Notes: a model not told the origin generated them from the letters alone. Counted from the stretch's first letter, positions 8,428 to 17,630 are shown. The stretch is DNA of 64,000 nt from Lactobacillaceae bacterium L1_55_11 (GCA_029433155.1 JAQYTT010000002.1:305232-369231); one strand, 5' to 3'. Numbers and translations are program-made.

Positions 8428-8868
8428 GTGCCAAAATTTAACCCCAAACAAATTCAAACATACTTGCAGACCCTGCAGACTGTCCTGGGTGATACCCAGG
8501 AGGCCGCTAACCAGGTTTCCCCATACTTTGTTAAGCTAGACGAAGCCCGCCAGGCTGACAAATTGGGGGACCTGCCCAAGGCCGAGTTTGCCGAAATCAA
8601 GGCTGAGTTTGATGATGCTGTCGGCGTTTATCAGAAGAACGCCACGATTTTGGCGGACGCCAAGCCCCCAGTTCGTTGGCTAGGTGTCCACAAGCTACTG
8701 GTTAAAAATTATGCTGACTATGCCAAGGCCACCGAGGCCATGGCTGATGCGGTTGTTTTAGACGGCCAGAAAATCAAGGAAGCTGAATTTAGCCAATCAG
8801 AAAAGGATCAGGAAACTTCGATGAATAAGGTCCAAGCCAACGTTGGTAAGATTTTTGGTGGTTTGTAA
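8428..8868 (+). CDS. Hypothetical protein, 146 aa, helical and charged
   Basis: Not recognised. It starts with GTG, 7 nt after AAGGAT, and only 5 nt downstream of the ATPase stop, so it is probably co-transcribed with the cation ATPase and under the same riboswitch. The protein is soluble, rich in Ala, Lys, Asp and Glu, with likely long helices; no signal peptide, membrane segment, cysteine or metal-ligand cluster is visible. A role linked to metal homeostasis would be guilt by association only. The terminator at 8881-8917 ends the unit. Confidence 0.7.
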   Translation: MPKFNPKQIQTYLQTLQTVLGDTQEAANQVSPYFVKLDEARQADKLGDLPKAEFAEIKAEFDDAVGVYQKNATILADAKPPVRWLGVHKLLVKNYADYAKATEAMADAVVLDGQKIKEAEFSQSEKDQETSMNKVQANVGKIFGGL

Positions 8869-8880
8869 TTTATATAGAAG

Positions 8881-8917
8881 AAAAGCGCAACGTCCGTTAC
8901 TGGGCGTTGCGCTTTTT
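8881..8917. terminator. Bidirectional terminator between converging genes
   Basis: AAAGCGCAACG(T)CC / GGGCGTTGCGCTTTTT with a 6-nt loop, A-rich on the left and T-rich on the right. It serves the 8428 gene and the convergent glycosyltransferase. Confidence 0.9.
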
Positions 8918-9898
8918 GATTGCATTAAGGACGCGTTGGCTGTAGCGACCTTCTTTTAGGGCCTGGCTAACGGGGATGATGTTCTCCTGGAAAGCCTGGT
9001 ACTGGTCAGACGTCACCTGGTTGATTTGATCCAAGTCGGCCAGGTCATCAATGGTAAGGCCCCAATGATTTTGCTCAATCAGCTGGCCCAGGTAACTTTG
9101 TGACCAGGCAATTAGGGGTAAACCAGCTCGCAGGTAGAGGCTGGCCTTATGGGGGGCGTTGTAGCGGGTGTAGTCCTGGTAGTGACGGTCAGCAAAGTCA
9201 CTGTCCCATACTAGGCCAAAACCACTCTGAAATTGACTGAGAATTTCAGTCGGTGACCAATTGCCCTGGTAGTGAGCGGCGGCTGGCCAGTTCACCTCGC
9301 GCCATTTTTTTGGTAAGGAACCAAAGAGCTCGAGGTCTGGTCCCTGATACTGTTTGAGCCAGGGTGATTTTTGGAAGGTGCCGGCAAAGTTGATTAACGG
9401 CTGGAACTGGGCCCAGCTGGCTGGTTCGCCCAGGTAGTCAAATAGTTCCTGGTGGATAAAAGGTCCGCTAATTCCGTGGGCTGCCAAGGCCTGGTCCATG
9501 TACACTGAGTGGGTGACAATCAGGTCCGTTTTTTTAAGGAGGTTATATTCCCAGGCTGGGTCCTTTTCAACTCGGAGGGGTTCTAAGTCGTGGATCAGGA
9601 TGGCGGCCTGGGCACCCCGGGCCTGAATGGCCGCCTGGAATTCCTGTTCAAAATCGGCACTCATATAGGAGGGAAACTGGTGTAAGACTAAGTCACCAGC
9701 GGCTACCGGGGCCAGCCATTCCTGGATTTTTTCCTGGCGGACCTGATCATCAAAACGGGCATCGTTGTAGCGGATTAAATCCAAGATTTCCCAGCCATTT
9801 TGGCGGGCGATTTGCTGGTAGTCGTCCTTGGCCTTTAAGGCGCCAGGCGGCATCCAGGGCTCGATTGTGTGGGTCAGCCATTCGGTCATTACCGCCAT
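8897..9898 (-). CDS. Glycosyltransferase, Gtf3/galactofuranosyltransferase-like
   Basis: A 333-residue protein resembling the sugar transferases annotated as beta-1,6-galactofuranosyltransferase or Gtf3 (glucosyltransferase acting on serine-rich adhesin glycans). Diagnostic parts are HQFPSYM near residue 70, LIHDLEPLR near 110, and the C-terminal donor-site block RYNAPHKASLYLRAGLPLIAW. Predicted cytosolic. It stands alone, not in a polysaccharide locus, so acceptor and sugar are unknown. The start is uncertain: ATG at 9898 or three codons later at 9889, neither with a strong Shine-Dalgarno. Confidence 0.75.
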   Translation of the reverse strand: MAVMTEWLTHTIEPWMPPGALKAKDDYQQIARQNGWEILDLIRYNDARFDDQVRQEKIQEWLAPVAAGDLVLHQFPSYMSADFEQEFQAAIQARGAQAAILIHDLEPLRVEKDPAWEYNLLKKTDLIVTHSVYMDQALAAHGISGPFIHQELFDYLGEPASWAQFQPLINFAGTFQKSPWLKQYQGPDLELFGSLPKKWREVNWPAAAHYQGNWSPTEILSQFQSGFGLVWDSDFADRHYQDYTRYNAPHKASLYLRAGLPLIAWSQSYLGQLIEQNHWGLTIDDLADLDQINQVTSDQYQAFQENIIPVSQALKEGRYSQRVLNAIKKRNAQ

Positions 9899-9933
9899 TA
9901 TAGCAAAATTGTTCCAGGGTCTAATTTGGTCTT

Positions 9934-9954
9934 TGTGTTAGAAAAATTAACACA
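9934..9954. promoter_or_regulatory. Inverted repeat, possible operator upstream of the amino-acid transporter
   Basis: TGTGTTA, 7-nt spacer, TAACACA: perfect 7-bp arms about 30 bp upstream of the TAAAAT -10 (9981-9986, extended by TG). No T-run follows, so an operator is more likely than a terminator. Confidence 0.45.
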
Positions 9955-9975
9955 GATAACCCAAAAGGGCCTTTT

Positions 9976-9986
9976 TTTGCTAAAAT
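9976..9986 (+). promoter_or_regulatory. Extended -10 promoter immediately before the transporter start
   Basis: TGCTAAAAT (TG at 9978-9979, TAAAAT 9981-9986) with no clear -35. The predicted transcription start is only a few bases from the ATG at 9996. Confidence 0.45.
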
Positions 9987-9995
9987 CAAACTATT

Positions 9996-11444
9996 ATGAA
10001 AAAACTAGCTAGAATTTTACTAATTTTGTTAATGGCCCTGCCATTGGCGGGGGGACTGCTCCCATCTGCTCAGGCTGACAGTAAGCCTAATTACGTCATT
10101 ACCACCGATGCAACTTATCCACCCTTTGATTTCCAGGATAAGAACAATCAGTATGTGGGTATTGACCAGGACATCCTAAAGGAAATCGCCAAGCGGGAGG
10201 GCTTCACTTATACCCTGAAAGCAATGAGCTTTAACGCGGCGACTCAGTCAGTTAGTTCTAGCCAGGCCGACGGCGTGATTGCTGGGATGTCGATTACCGA
10301 CGAGCGTAAAGCGGTCTTTGACTTCAGTGATCCATACTACCGTTCCGGAATTGCCTGGGCGGTCCGCCAGGGTTCTAATATCAAGTCGTTAGATGACCTG
10401 CGCGGTAAGACTGTCGCCCTAAAGACCGGAACTTCCGGGGCTGACTACGCTCTGTCCATCAAGGACAAGTACGGTTTCAAGGTCACCTATTTTAACGATT
10501 CTGAAACCCTTTACCGGGATGTGATCAATGGCAACTCGGATGCGACCTTTGGCGACCTACCAGTGCTGCAGTACAGTATTAAAAACGGTACCAAGCTTAA
10601 GGTGATGAACCCTAAGGATCCATTTAACGCTGGGGAATACGGTTTTGCCGTTAAGAAGGGTGCTAATGCTAAGCTGCTGGCGGCCTTTAACCGTGGCCTG
10701 GCATCGATTAAGAAGGACGGTACCTACAACAAGATTGTTAACAAGTACCTGGATGCCTCTGCAAGTACCTTCACTGGGGACCAGAGCAACAACGATACGA
10801 CCTGGGGAATTTTGAAGGCTAACAAGCAGGCCTTTATCGATGGTTTGATGCAAACCATCGCCCTGACCGTGATTGGTATTTTCCTGGCTTCCATCTGGGG
10901 AATCATCCTCGGCGTGATGGGTATCAGCCAGAGTAAGTTGATTCGGGGCATTTCGACCACCATTATCTATATCTTCCGTGGTCTGCCTATGCTAGTTTTG
11001 GCCTTCTTCATTTACATTGGTCTGCCAAGCTTCATCGGGGCTAAGATTCCAGCCTTCATTGCCGGGATCATCACCCTGGTCCTAAACGAAGGGGCCTATA
11101 CCGGTGCCTTTGTCCGCGGTGGTTTTGAAGCCGTTGACCGGGGCCAGATGGAAGCAGCCCGTAGTTTGGGGATGCCTTATAACATGTCGATGCGTAAGGT
11201 CATCATGCCTCAGGGTATTCGGATCATGGTACCTAGCTTCGTCAACCAGTTCATCATCACTTTGAAGGATACTTCCATTCTGTCAGCTATCGGTATCTTG
11301 GAGCTGACGCAGACTGGAACCCTGATTGTCGCCCGGAATTCACAAGGATTCAGGGTTTGGGCCATCATCGCTGTGATATACTTGATTGTAATTACGTTAC
11401 TGACTTGGTTGAGTAACTGGGTAGATAAGAGGATTAATTCATGA
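9996..11444 (+). CDS. Polar amino-acid ABC transporter, fused binding protein and permease (copy 1)
   Basis: A 482-residue GlnP-like fusion. Residues 1-27 are a signal peptide (KK, hydrophobic core, cut near AQA); about 33-255 are a family-3 solute-binding domain ([17 protein letters not shown]); about 280-480 are a permease with five or so membrane helices and the EAA loop ([13 protein letters not shown]). It probably imports glutamine or another polar amino acid. It overlaps the ATPase gene by 4 nt. There is no Shine-Dalgarno before the ATG and the -10 box is very close, so the mRNA may be nearly leaderless. It is paralogous to the gene at 12240. Confidence 0.9.
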   Translation: MKKLARILLILLMALPLAGGLLPSAQADSKPNYVITTDATYPPFDFQDKNNQYVGIDQDILKEIAKREGFTYTLKAMSFNAATQSVSSSQADGVIAGMSITDERKAVFDFSDPYYRSGIAWAVRQGSNIKSLDDLRGKTVALKTGTSGADYALSIKDKYGFKVTYFNDSETLYRDVINGNSDATFGDLPVLQYSIKNGTKLKVMNPKDPFNAGEYGFAVKKGANAKLLAAFNRGLASIKKDGTYNKIVNKYLDASASTFTGDQSNNDTTWGILKANKQAFIDGLMQTIALTVIGIFLASIWGIILGVMGISQSKLIRGISTTIIYIFRGLPMLVLAFFIYIGLPSFIGAKIPAFIAGIITLVLNEGAYTGAFVRGGFEAVDRGQMEAARSLGMPYNMSMRKVIMPQGIRIMVPSFVNQFIITLKDTSILSAIGILELTQTGTLIVARNSQGFRVWAIIAVIYLIVITLLTWLSNWVDKRINS

Positions 11445-12193
11445 GTGATAGCAAGCAAAATGTCAAAGTCCATGTTGACAAGGTAAATAAGTCATATGGA
11501 AGCAACCACGTCTTGCGGGACATCTCACTGGACGTCAACGCCAACGAAGTGGTGGTCATGATTGGCCCTTCTGGTTCTGGTAAGTCGACTTTCTTGCGGA
11601 TGCTTAACCAGTTGGAGACCCAGGATACGGGTACGATTGTCGTTGATGGATTTGACGTAACCGACAAGAAGACCGACATTAACAAGGTCCGGGAAAACAT
11701 CGGCATGGTTTTCCAAAACTTCAATCTCTTTAACAACTACACGGTGATTGAAAACATTACCTTAGCCCCTACCCAGCTGGGTAAGATGGACAAGGCCGCC
11801 GCTGAGAAGCGGGCCAAGGAACTCTTGAACACGGTTGGGTTGGCTGATAAGGCGAACGTTTCCGTTAACTCTCTGTCTGGTGGACAAAAGCAACGAGTTG
11901 CCATTGCCCGGGCCCTGGCAATGAATCCCGATATCATGCTCTTTGATGAGCCAACGTCAGCTCTGGATCCAGAAATGGTTGGGGATGTCTTGGACGTCAT
12001 GAAGAACCTGGCTAAGTCCGGGATGACCATGATTATCGTGACCCACGAAATGGGCTTTGCCAAGCAGGTTGCTGACCGGGTTGTCTTCTTTGAATCTGGT
12101 AAGATTCAAGAATCAGGCGCACCGGAACAAATCTTTAACGCACCAAAGAACGCCCGTCTACAGGAGTTCTTGAGTAAGGTGATGCAGGCTTAA
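11441..12193 (+). CDS. glnQ: Polar amino-acid ABC transporter ATP-binding protein
   Basis: A 250-residue ABC ATPase of the GlnQ/ArtP type: Walker [10 protein letters not shown] (about residues 40-48), Q-loop VFQNFNLF, signature LSGGQKQR, Walker [13 protein letters not shown], switch THE. It powers the fused binding-protein/permease encoded immediately upstream (4-nt ATGA overlap) and, being the only ATPase in the locus, probably also the paralogue at 12240. A terminator (12202-12228) follows directly. Confidence 0.92.
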   Translation: MSDSKQNVKVHVDKVNKSYGSNHVLRDISLDVNANEVVVMIGPSGSGKSTFLRMLNQLETQDTGTIVVDGFDVTDKKTDINKVRENIGMVFQNFNLFNNYTVIENITLAPTQLGKMDKAAAEKRAKELLNTVGLADKANVSVNSLSGGQKQRVAIARALAMNPDIMLFDEPTSALDPEMVGDVLDVMKNLAKSGMTMIIVTHEMGFAKQVADRVVFFESGKIQESGAPEQIFNAPKNARLQEFLSKVMQA

Positions 12194-12201
12194 TGGCCAG
12201 T

Positions 12202-12228
12202 AAAAAGGTGGCGGAAGCCACCTTTTTT
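12202..12228 (+). terminator. Terminator after the transporter ATPase gene
   Basis: AAGGTGGC-GGAA-GCCACCTT followed by Ts. It separates the first transporter pair from the second fused gene, which begins 12 nt later, so expression of the second copy depends on read-through or an unseen promoter. Confidence 0.85.
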
Positions 12229-12239
12229 AGGGGGAAAAG

Positions 12240-13691
12240 ATGGTAAAACAACAGGTAAAATTCGTTTGGGTGGCCCTGATTTTAGCCCTGGGATTGGGCT
12301 TCTTAGTTGAAGCGCACCACGTCCAGGCGGCCGAACCCAACTACGTGATTTCAACGGACGCGACTTATCCACCCTTTGATTTTCAGGATAAGAACGGGGA
12401 ATATGTCGGGATTGACCAGGATATCTTAAAGGAAGTCGCCAAGCGCGAGGGCTTCACTTATACCTTGAAGCCAATGAGCTTTGATTCGGCCGCCCAGATG
12501 GTGGCCAACGGTCAAGCCGACGGGATTATCGCCGGGATGGCGGTAACCAAGGAGCGTGAGAGCGTCTATGATCACTCGGTGCCTTACTACGGTACCGGGG
12601 TGGCCTGGATTGTCAAAGACGGCAGTAAGATTAAGTCCCTCAGTGATTTGAAGGGCAAGACCGTCGCTCTTAAAACCGGAACTGCGGCTTCCGAATACGG
12701 TAAGTCCTTGCAGGACAAATACGGCTTTAAGGTCAAGTACTTTAGCGATACCAACACCATGTACAATGACGTGGCTAATGGCAATTCAGCGGCGACCTTT
12801 GAAGACATGCCCGTTATCCAGTACGCCATTAAAAACGGGCTCAAGTTAAAGGTTATGAACGCCAATCACTTGGGTAACGCTGGTTCTTATGCTTTCTTTG
12901 TTAAGAAGGGACAGAACCAGGAGCTCCTAGCCGCCTTTAACCGGGGCTTTGAATCCATCAAAAAAGATGGTACCTACGACAAGATTGTGGCCAAGTACTT
13001 AGGTGCTAAGCAGTCAACCTTTGTCGGTGATGCCAAGAGCAATGACACAACCTGGGGCATTTTGAAATCCAACAAGCAGGCCTTCTTAAACGGTCTCTAC
13101 ATGACCCTAGTCCTGACGGTCTTGGCCATTATCCTCGCCTCGGCCTGGGGAATTCTCCTGGGTATCATGGGCGTTAGCCAAAACCGCCTGGTCCGTGGCC
13201 TTTCAACCGGCATTATTTACATCTTCCGGGGACTGCCACTGATGGTGCTGGCCTTCTTTATCTACATCGGCCTGCCTGGCGTGCTGGGCACTAAGATTCC
13301 GGCCTTTACTGCCGGACTGCTGACCCTGATTTTAAATGAGGGGGCCTACACCGGGGCCTTTGTCCGCGGTGGCTTTGAAGCCGTTAACCGGGGGCAGATG
13401 GAAGCCGCTCGGAGCCTAGGCCTGCCTTACGGTCTGTCAATGCGCAAGGTCGTGATGCCGCAGGGACTCAAGATTATGGTGCCTAGTTTCATTAACCAGT
13501 TCATCATTACCTTGAAGGATACCTCAATCCTGTCCGCCATCGGTATTATGGAGCTGACCCAGACCGGAACCCTGATTGTCGCCCGGAATTCACAAGGATT
13601 CAGGGTTTGGGCAATTGTGGCGGTTATCTACCTGGTTGTTATCACTCTGCTGACCCTGCTCAGTAACTGGGTTGAAAAGAAAACGAAGTAA
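12240..13691 (+). CDS. Polar amino-acid ABC transporter, fused binding protein and permease (copy 2)
   Basis: A 483-residue paralogue of the gene at 9996 with the same plan: signal peptide (residues 1-31), family-3 binding domain with [10 protein letters not shown], and a C-terminal permease (EAA loop [13 protein letters not shown]). It has no ATPase gene of its own and probably uses the one at 11441. The binding domains differ most in the middle, which suggests different amino-acid preference. A run of 47 identical bases with copy 1 near the C-terminus contrasts with the diverged flanks. ATG at 12240 follows an AGGGGG site inside the terminator tail region. Confidence 0.9.
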   Translation: MVKQQVKFVWVALILALGLGFLVEAHHVQAAEPNYVISTDATYPPFDFQDKNGEYVGIDQDILKEVAKREGFTYTLKPMSFDSAAQMVANGQADGIIAGMAVTKERESVYDHSVPYYGTGVAWIVKDGSKIKSLSDLKGKTVALKTGTAASEYGKSLQDKYGFKVKYFSDTNTMYNDVANGNSAATFEDMPVIQYAIKNGLKLKVMNANHLGNAGSYAFFVKKGQNQELLAAFNRGFESIKKDGTYDKIVAKYLGAKQSTFVGDAKSNDTTWGILKSNKQAFLNGLYMTLVLTVLAIILASAWGILLGIMGVSQNRLVRGLSTGIIYIFRGLPLMVLAFFIYIGLPGVLGTKIPAFTAGLLTLILNEGAYTGAFVRGGFEAVNRGQMEAARSLGLPYGLSMRKVVMPQGLKIMVPSFINQFIITLKDTSILSAIGIMELTQTGTLIVARNSQGFRVWAIVAVIYLVVITLLTLLSNWVEKKTK

Positions 13692-13695
13692 GTTA

Positions 13696-13736
13696 AAAAC
13701 ACCTCGTCAACGTACTATGACAGCGAGGTGTTTTTT
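13696..13736 (+). terminator. Terminator after transporter copy 2; its 3' arm overlaps the coiA ribosome site
   Basis: AAAACACCTCG (13696-13706) pairs with CGAGGTGTTTT, followed by Ts. The 3' arm holds GAGGTG (13725-13730), 9 nt before the likely coiA GTG start. Confidence 0.85.
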
Positions 13737-13739
13737 ACT

Positions 13740-14735
13740 GTGCTGATTGCCATTGATTCACAACAGGAATATGTGCCGGCCCGTTTGGCACAGGCCGGCG
13801 ACCATTACCGCTGTCCGGCCTGCCAGCAGCCGGTCCAATTGCGGCAGGGAACTGTCATCCAGCCCTACTTTGCCCACCAGGCAGGGACCAGCTGCCACGC
13901 CTTTAGTGAAGGGGAGAGTCAGACCCACCTGGCTGGCAAGGTCCAGCTTTTTCGCTATCTTAGCCAATGGGGGACGGTGACCTTAGAACCGGTCTTACCA
14001 TCGATTAACCAACGGCCGGATTTACTGCTTTGTCGCGGGCAGCAACGGCTGGCGGTGGAATACCAGTGCAGCCCGATTACTAATCCCAGGCTAACTGAGC
14101 GTAACCGCGGCTATGCCCGGGCAGGGATTGAGGTCATCTGGATTTTGGGGCCGCGTTATTTTCAAAAACAGTTACGCACCCGGACGGTGCTCCGCTTTTT
14201 ACACCAGGATCAGTTGACCTTTTATTTGCCAGACCGCCAGGTCTTTGTCCACCGCGGTGGCTTTGAAAAAGCTGATTTTCAAAGGTTGCGATTCAGTCAG
14301 GTGGTTAACCAGCAGCCCTTTACGGTCGTTCATCAGCGACCGCTGATTCGGTTAAATATCGACCGGCAACGGCAAAAGATTGCACTCCAGCTCCTCCAGG
14401 GCCGGGTGAATCCTCGTTTGGTTAACTACCTTTACCAAGAGGGTCGGCGCCTAACCCAGGTGCCCAACTGGGTACTGATGGGGCGTAACTTTGGCCTAAA
14501 AGTGGCCAACTGGCATTTTCGCCTAGTCGTCTTACTTTGGCTAGAGCGGCTGGGACCGGGCGCGGGCTTTCAAATTGATAACTTGCAGCAGGTTTTACAG
14601 TCCTATTTTTGGCCGGGTTTTCTTGCAGTTGAAGCGGTAATTACCGGCCTGTTGCAGGAGTTGGTGGACCTTAAGTACTTGGTGCTAGAAGAGGGGCGCT
14701 ACCGGATTAAAAAGCTGCCAGCTTGGCAGCAATAA
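13740..14735 (+). CDS. coiA: CoiA-like competence protein
   Basis: A 331-residue protein matching CoiA, a cytosolic factor needed for DNA processing during natural transformation. The start is the GTG at 13740 (MLIAID..., the usual CoiA beginning); an in-frame GTG four codons upstream lies inside the terminator stem. A Cys pair (CPAC, near residue 29) and a later Cys-containing segment with HQAGTSCH resemble the family zinc motif; the nuclease-like part has RPDLLL and YQCSPI. The only Shine-Dalgarno candidate is in the terminator's 3' arm. Comp genes are not next to it, which is normal for coiA beside pepF in Lactobacillales. Confidence 0.82.
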   Translation: MLIAIDSQQEYVPARLAQAGDHYRCPACQQPVQLRQGTVIQPYFAHQAGTSCHAFSEGESQTHLAGKVQLFRYLSQWGTVTLEPVLPSINQRPDLLLCRGQQRLAVEYQCSPITNPRLTERNRGYARAGIEVIWILGPRYFQKQLRTRTVLRFLHQDQLTFYLPDRQVFVHRGGFEKADFQRLRFSQVVNQQPFTVVHQRPLIRLNIDRQRQKIALQLLQGRVNPRLVNYLYQEGRRLTQVPNWVLMGRNFGLKVANWHFRLVVLLWLERLGPGAGFQIDNLQQVLQSYFWPGFLAVEAVITGLLQELVDLKYLVLEEGRYRIKKLPAWQQ

Positions 14736-14795
14736 GCCGGTGGGGTTGTGATAGAATGGGTCTAATTAAAGCAAGGAGGAAGGGCTGACCCGAAA

Positions 14796-16604
14796 ATGGG
14801 CTGGTCCAAAATCAGTATGGCACAGATTACCCGTGATGCGGTTTCACCAGAATTGACCTGGGATTTAGCGTCGGTCTTTCCAGACGACGAGGCCTGGGAA
14901 GCGGCCTTTGCTAAAACCAGTCAGGCAGCCGAGCAAATGGCTGACTACCAGGGAACGTTGGGGGAGGATGCAAAGCACCTTTACCAGGGCTTGCAGGCTG
15001 ACCTAGCCTTGGAACGTCAGTTTGAAAAGGTCTTTGTTTACGCCCACCAGAAATATGACCAGGACACGACTAATAATCGTTATTCGGCCTATAACAGCCG
15101 GGTGCAAAGTCTCTACGCCCAGGTGGCAGCGGCGACCGCCTTCTTCCAGCCGGAGGTCTTGGCCATCCCCCAGGACAAGTTGAAAACCTACCTGGAGACT
15201 GATCAACTTAAGCCCTATGCCCATTTCTTTGATGTGCTCCTAGCGGCTCGGCCCCACACCCTGCCGGCTGACCAGGAAGCCCTGCTGGCCGGGGCCAGTG
15301 ATATTTTCGGTGCTTCAGAGCAGACTTTTGGTGCCCTGGATAACGCTGATATCCAGTTTGGCCAGGTCATCGATGATGACGGTCAGGCGGTAACTTTGAC
15401 CAATGGACTCTATTCAATCTGGTTGCAGTCGCAGAACCGTAACCTTCGTAAGAATGCCTTTGACACCCTCTACGAGAGTTACATTGACCTACAAAACACC
15501 TTTGCCTCGACTTTGTCATCAACGGTCAAGGGGCACAACTTCATGGCCAAGACCCGCCACTATGACAGTGCCCGGCAGGCGGCCGTGGTACCCAATCAAA
15601 TTCCAGAAACGGTCTATACCACGTTAACCGACAGCGTTGACCACCACTTGGGCCTCTTGCACCGCTTTGTCGCCCTGCGTAAGCGTGTGCTCGGTTTGGA
15701 TGACGTTCACTCCTATGATTTGTACGTGCCCCTGGTGACGGAGCTAGACTATCCAGTCACCTACGAGCAGGCCCAGGAAATCGCCCTGAAAGCTTTGGCA
15801 CCCCTCGGCGAGGATTACCTGGCCATTGTCAAAAAGGCTTTCAATGAGCGCTGGATCGATGTGGTCGAAAACAAGGGCAAGCGGACCGGCGCCTATTCGG
15901 GCGGTTCTTACGATACCAAGCCCTTCATCTTGTTGAACTGGCAGGATACCTTAAACAATGTCTATACCCTGGTTCACGAGATGGGCCACTCGGTGCATTC
16001 CTACCTGACCCGGCATAATCAGCCCTACTACTACGGTGATTACCCAATTTTCTTGGCCGAAATTGCTTCAACTACTAATGAGAGTTTGTTAACGGATTAT
16101 TTGTTAAAGAACAACGATGACCCTAAGCTACAGGCCTACGTGCTGAACCAGTATCTGGATGGTTTTAAGGGGACGGTTTTCCGCCAAACTCAGTTCGCTG
16201 AATTTGAGGAATGGATCCACCAGCAAGACGCCGACGGTGAGGCCCTGACAGCTGAAGCAATGAGCGATTACTATGGTGAGCTGAACCAGCGCTTTTACGG
16301 ACCGGACCTTTTCCCCGATGAGCAAATTGCTTATGAGTGGTCCCGGATTCCACATTTCTACTATAATTTCTACGTTTATCAGTACGCCACCGGTGAAGCA
16401 GCTGCTACGACCCTGTCCGATTTGATCATTAACCATAACGGGGCCGAGGCCTACAAGACATACCTGAAGGCCGGTTCTTCGGCTAACCCACTCGACGTGA
16501 TCCAGGGGGCTGGGGTGGATATGCGCAAGGCTGACTACCTCAACCAGGCCTTTAGTGTCTTTGAAGAGCGCTTGGACGCTTTGGAAAAGTTGTTAGTAAA
16601 ATAA
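14796..16604 (+). CDS. pepF: Oligoendopeptidase F (M3B metallopeptidase)
   Basis: A 602-residue cytosolic zinc endopeptidase that cleaves medium-length peptides (about 7-17 residues) after uptake. The HExxH zinc site is HEMGH at residues 394-398, followed by the second-sphere EIAST motif (Glu about 25 residues later). Length agrees with the family (about 600). A strong AAGGAGGAAGG lies 13-16 nt before the ATG at 14796; another in-frame ATG at 14817 has no ribosome site. It follows coiA, the conserved pairing in lactobacilli and streptococci. Confidence 0.93.
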   Translation: MGWSKISMAQITRDAVSPELTWDLASVFPDDEAWEAAFAKTSQAAEQMADYQGTLGEDAKHLYQGLQADLALERQFEKVFVYAHQKYDQDTTNNRYSAYNSRVQSLYAQVAAATAFFQPEVLAIPQDKLKTYLETDQLKPYAHFFDVLLAARPHTLPADQEALLAGASDIFGASEQTFGALDNADIQFGQVIDDDGQAVTLTNGLYSIWLQSQNRNLRKNAFDTLYESYIDLQNTFASTLSSTVKGHNFMAKTRHYDSARQAAVVPNQIPETVYTTLTDSVDHHLGLLHRFVALRKRVLGLDDVHSYDLYVPLVTELDYPVTYEQAQEIALKALAPLGEDYLAIVKKAFNERWIDVVENKGKRTGAYSGGSYDTKPFILLNWQDTLNNVYTLVHEMGHSVHSYLTRHNQPYYYGDYPIFLAEIASTTNESLLTDYLLKNNDDPKLQAYVLNQYLDGFKGTVFRQTQFAEFEEWIHQQDADGEALTAEAMSDYYGELNQRFYGPDLFPDEQIAYEWSRIPHFYYNFYVYQYATGEAAATTLSDLIINHNGAEAYKTYLKAGSSANPLDVIQGAGVDMRKADYLNQAFSVFEERLDALEKLLVK

Positions 16605-16643
16605 GCCTAATTTCATTGGATACAGAAAGGAATTTTAACGAAC

Positions 16644-17576
16644 ATGCAAAAAGTATTAGTTTATGATGGCACCGCTCAGGTAGCCATCGATTATCTAAAG
16701 CAAAATGGTTTTGAAGTGATTATTAACCATGAAAGCAGTGACCAGGATTTCTTGGACCATGCTGACGTTGATGGCATGATTTTGATGATGTATCCGATGA
16801 CTGCTGAATTGATGAAGCAGATGCCCAACCTGAAAGTGATTGCCCGACACGGGGTGGGTTATGACAACGTTGATATTAATGCTGCCAAGGCGGACGGCAT
16901 CGTGGTGACTAATACCCCAGGGGCTAACGCCAATGCCGTGGCTGAAACGGCCGTGGCCTACGCCTTGATGGCCGGCCGTAACTTTGGGGCCGCTAACCGA
17001 GGTATCGATGACCCAGCCGAAAAGCAGTATGCCCGCACCCATGTGGGTACCGAACTTTCCCATAAGACCGTGGGTATCCTTGGCTTTGGCCACATTGGTA
17101 AGCGGGTCAACGAACTTTTGTCAGGCTTTGGCATTAACTCCCTGGTTTACGCCCGGCATGATTACGACGTCCCTAATGGCCGGATGGCTGACTTGGATGA
17201 AATTTTTGAAAAGTCTGACTATGTGATTTCAACCCTGCCCGGGGTACCAGCTACTCACCACCTAGTGGATGCGGCCGCCTTTAAGAAGATGAAGTCAACG
17301 GCCGTCCTGGTTAACGTTGGCCGTGGATCTGTGGTCGATGAAGCCGCTCTGGTAGCGGCCCTAAAGGACGGCGAGATTGCCAGTGCCGGCCTGGATGTGG
17401 TTGAACAGGAGCCGATTTCACCTGAAAACCCACTGCTGGCCCTGCCTAATACCTTTGTCACCCCCCACGTGGCTTCCGCATCCCACGAAGCCCTGGAATC
17501 GGTCGGTATGGCTGCTGCTAAGCAGGTTGTGGACGTTTTGCAGGGTAAGCCCGCTGAATTCCAGGTTAACCGCTAA
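16644..17576 (+). CDS. D-isomer-specific 2-hydroxyacid dehydrogenase (phosphoglycerate-dehydrogenase-like)
   Basis: A 310-residue NAD-dependent dehydrogenase. Substrate domain motif RHGVGYDNVD, Rossmann fold GFGHIG (near residue 150), and the catalytic Arg/Glu/His set in NVGRGSVVDE, VVEQEP and TPHVAS. It could be a glyoxylate, 2-oxoacid or 3-phosphoglycerate dehydrogenase; no ACT domain and no serine-biosynthesis neighbours, so a 2-oxoacid reductase that recycles NADH is as likely as SerA. It is shorter than and distinct from the LdhD at 34711. A Shine-Dalgarno (GAAAGGAA) precedes the ATG. Confidence 0.85.
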   Translation: MQKVLVYDGTAQVAIDYLKQNGFEVIINHESSDQDFLDHADVDGMILMMYPMTAELMKQMPNLKVIARHGVGYDNVDINAAKADGIVVTNTPGANANAVAETAVAYALMAGRNFGAANRGIDDPAEKQYARTHVGTELSHKTVGILGFGHIGKRVNELLSGFGINSLVYARHDYDVPNGRMADLDEIFEKSDYVISTLPGVPATHHLVDAAAFKKMKSTAVLVNVGRGSVVDEAALVAALKDGEIASAGLDVVEQEPISPENPLLALPNTFVTPHVASASHEALESVGMAAAKQVVDVLQGKPAEFQVNR

Positions 17577-17595
17577 GCTGACCTAGTTTGGCTTG

Positions 17596-17624
17596 CTGAC
17601 GGTCCGGTTAAAATTTGCTATACT
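17596..17624 (+). promoter_or_regulatory. Promoter of the pheST transcript
   Basis: CTGACG (17596-17601), 17-bp spacer, TATACT (17619-17624), directly upstream of the T-box. Confidence 0.65.
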
Positions 17625-17630
17625 GAGGGT

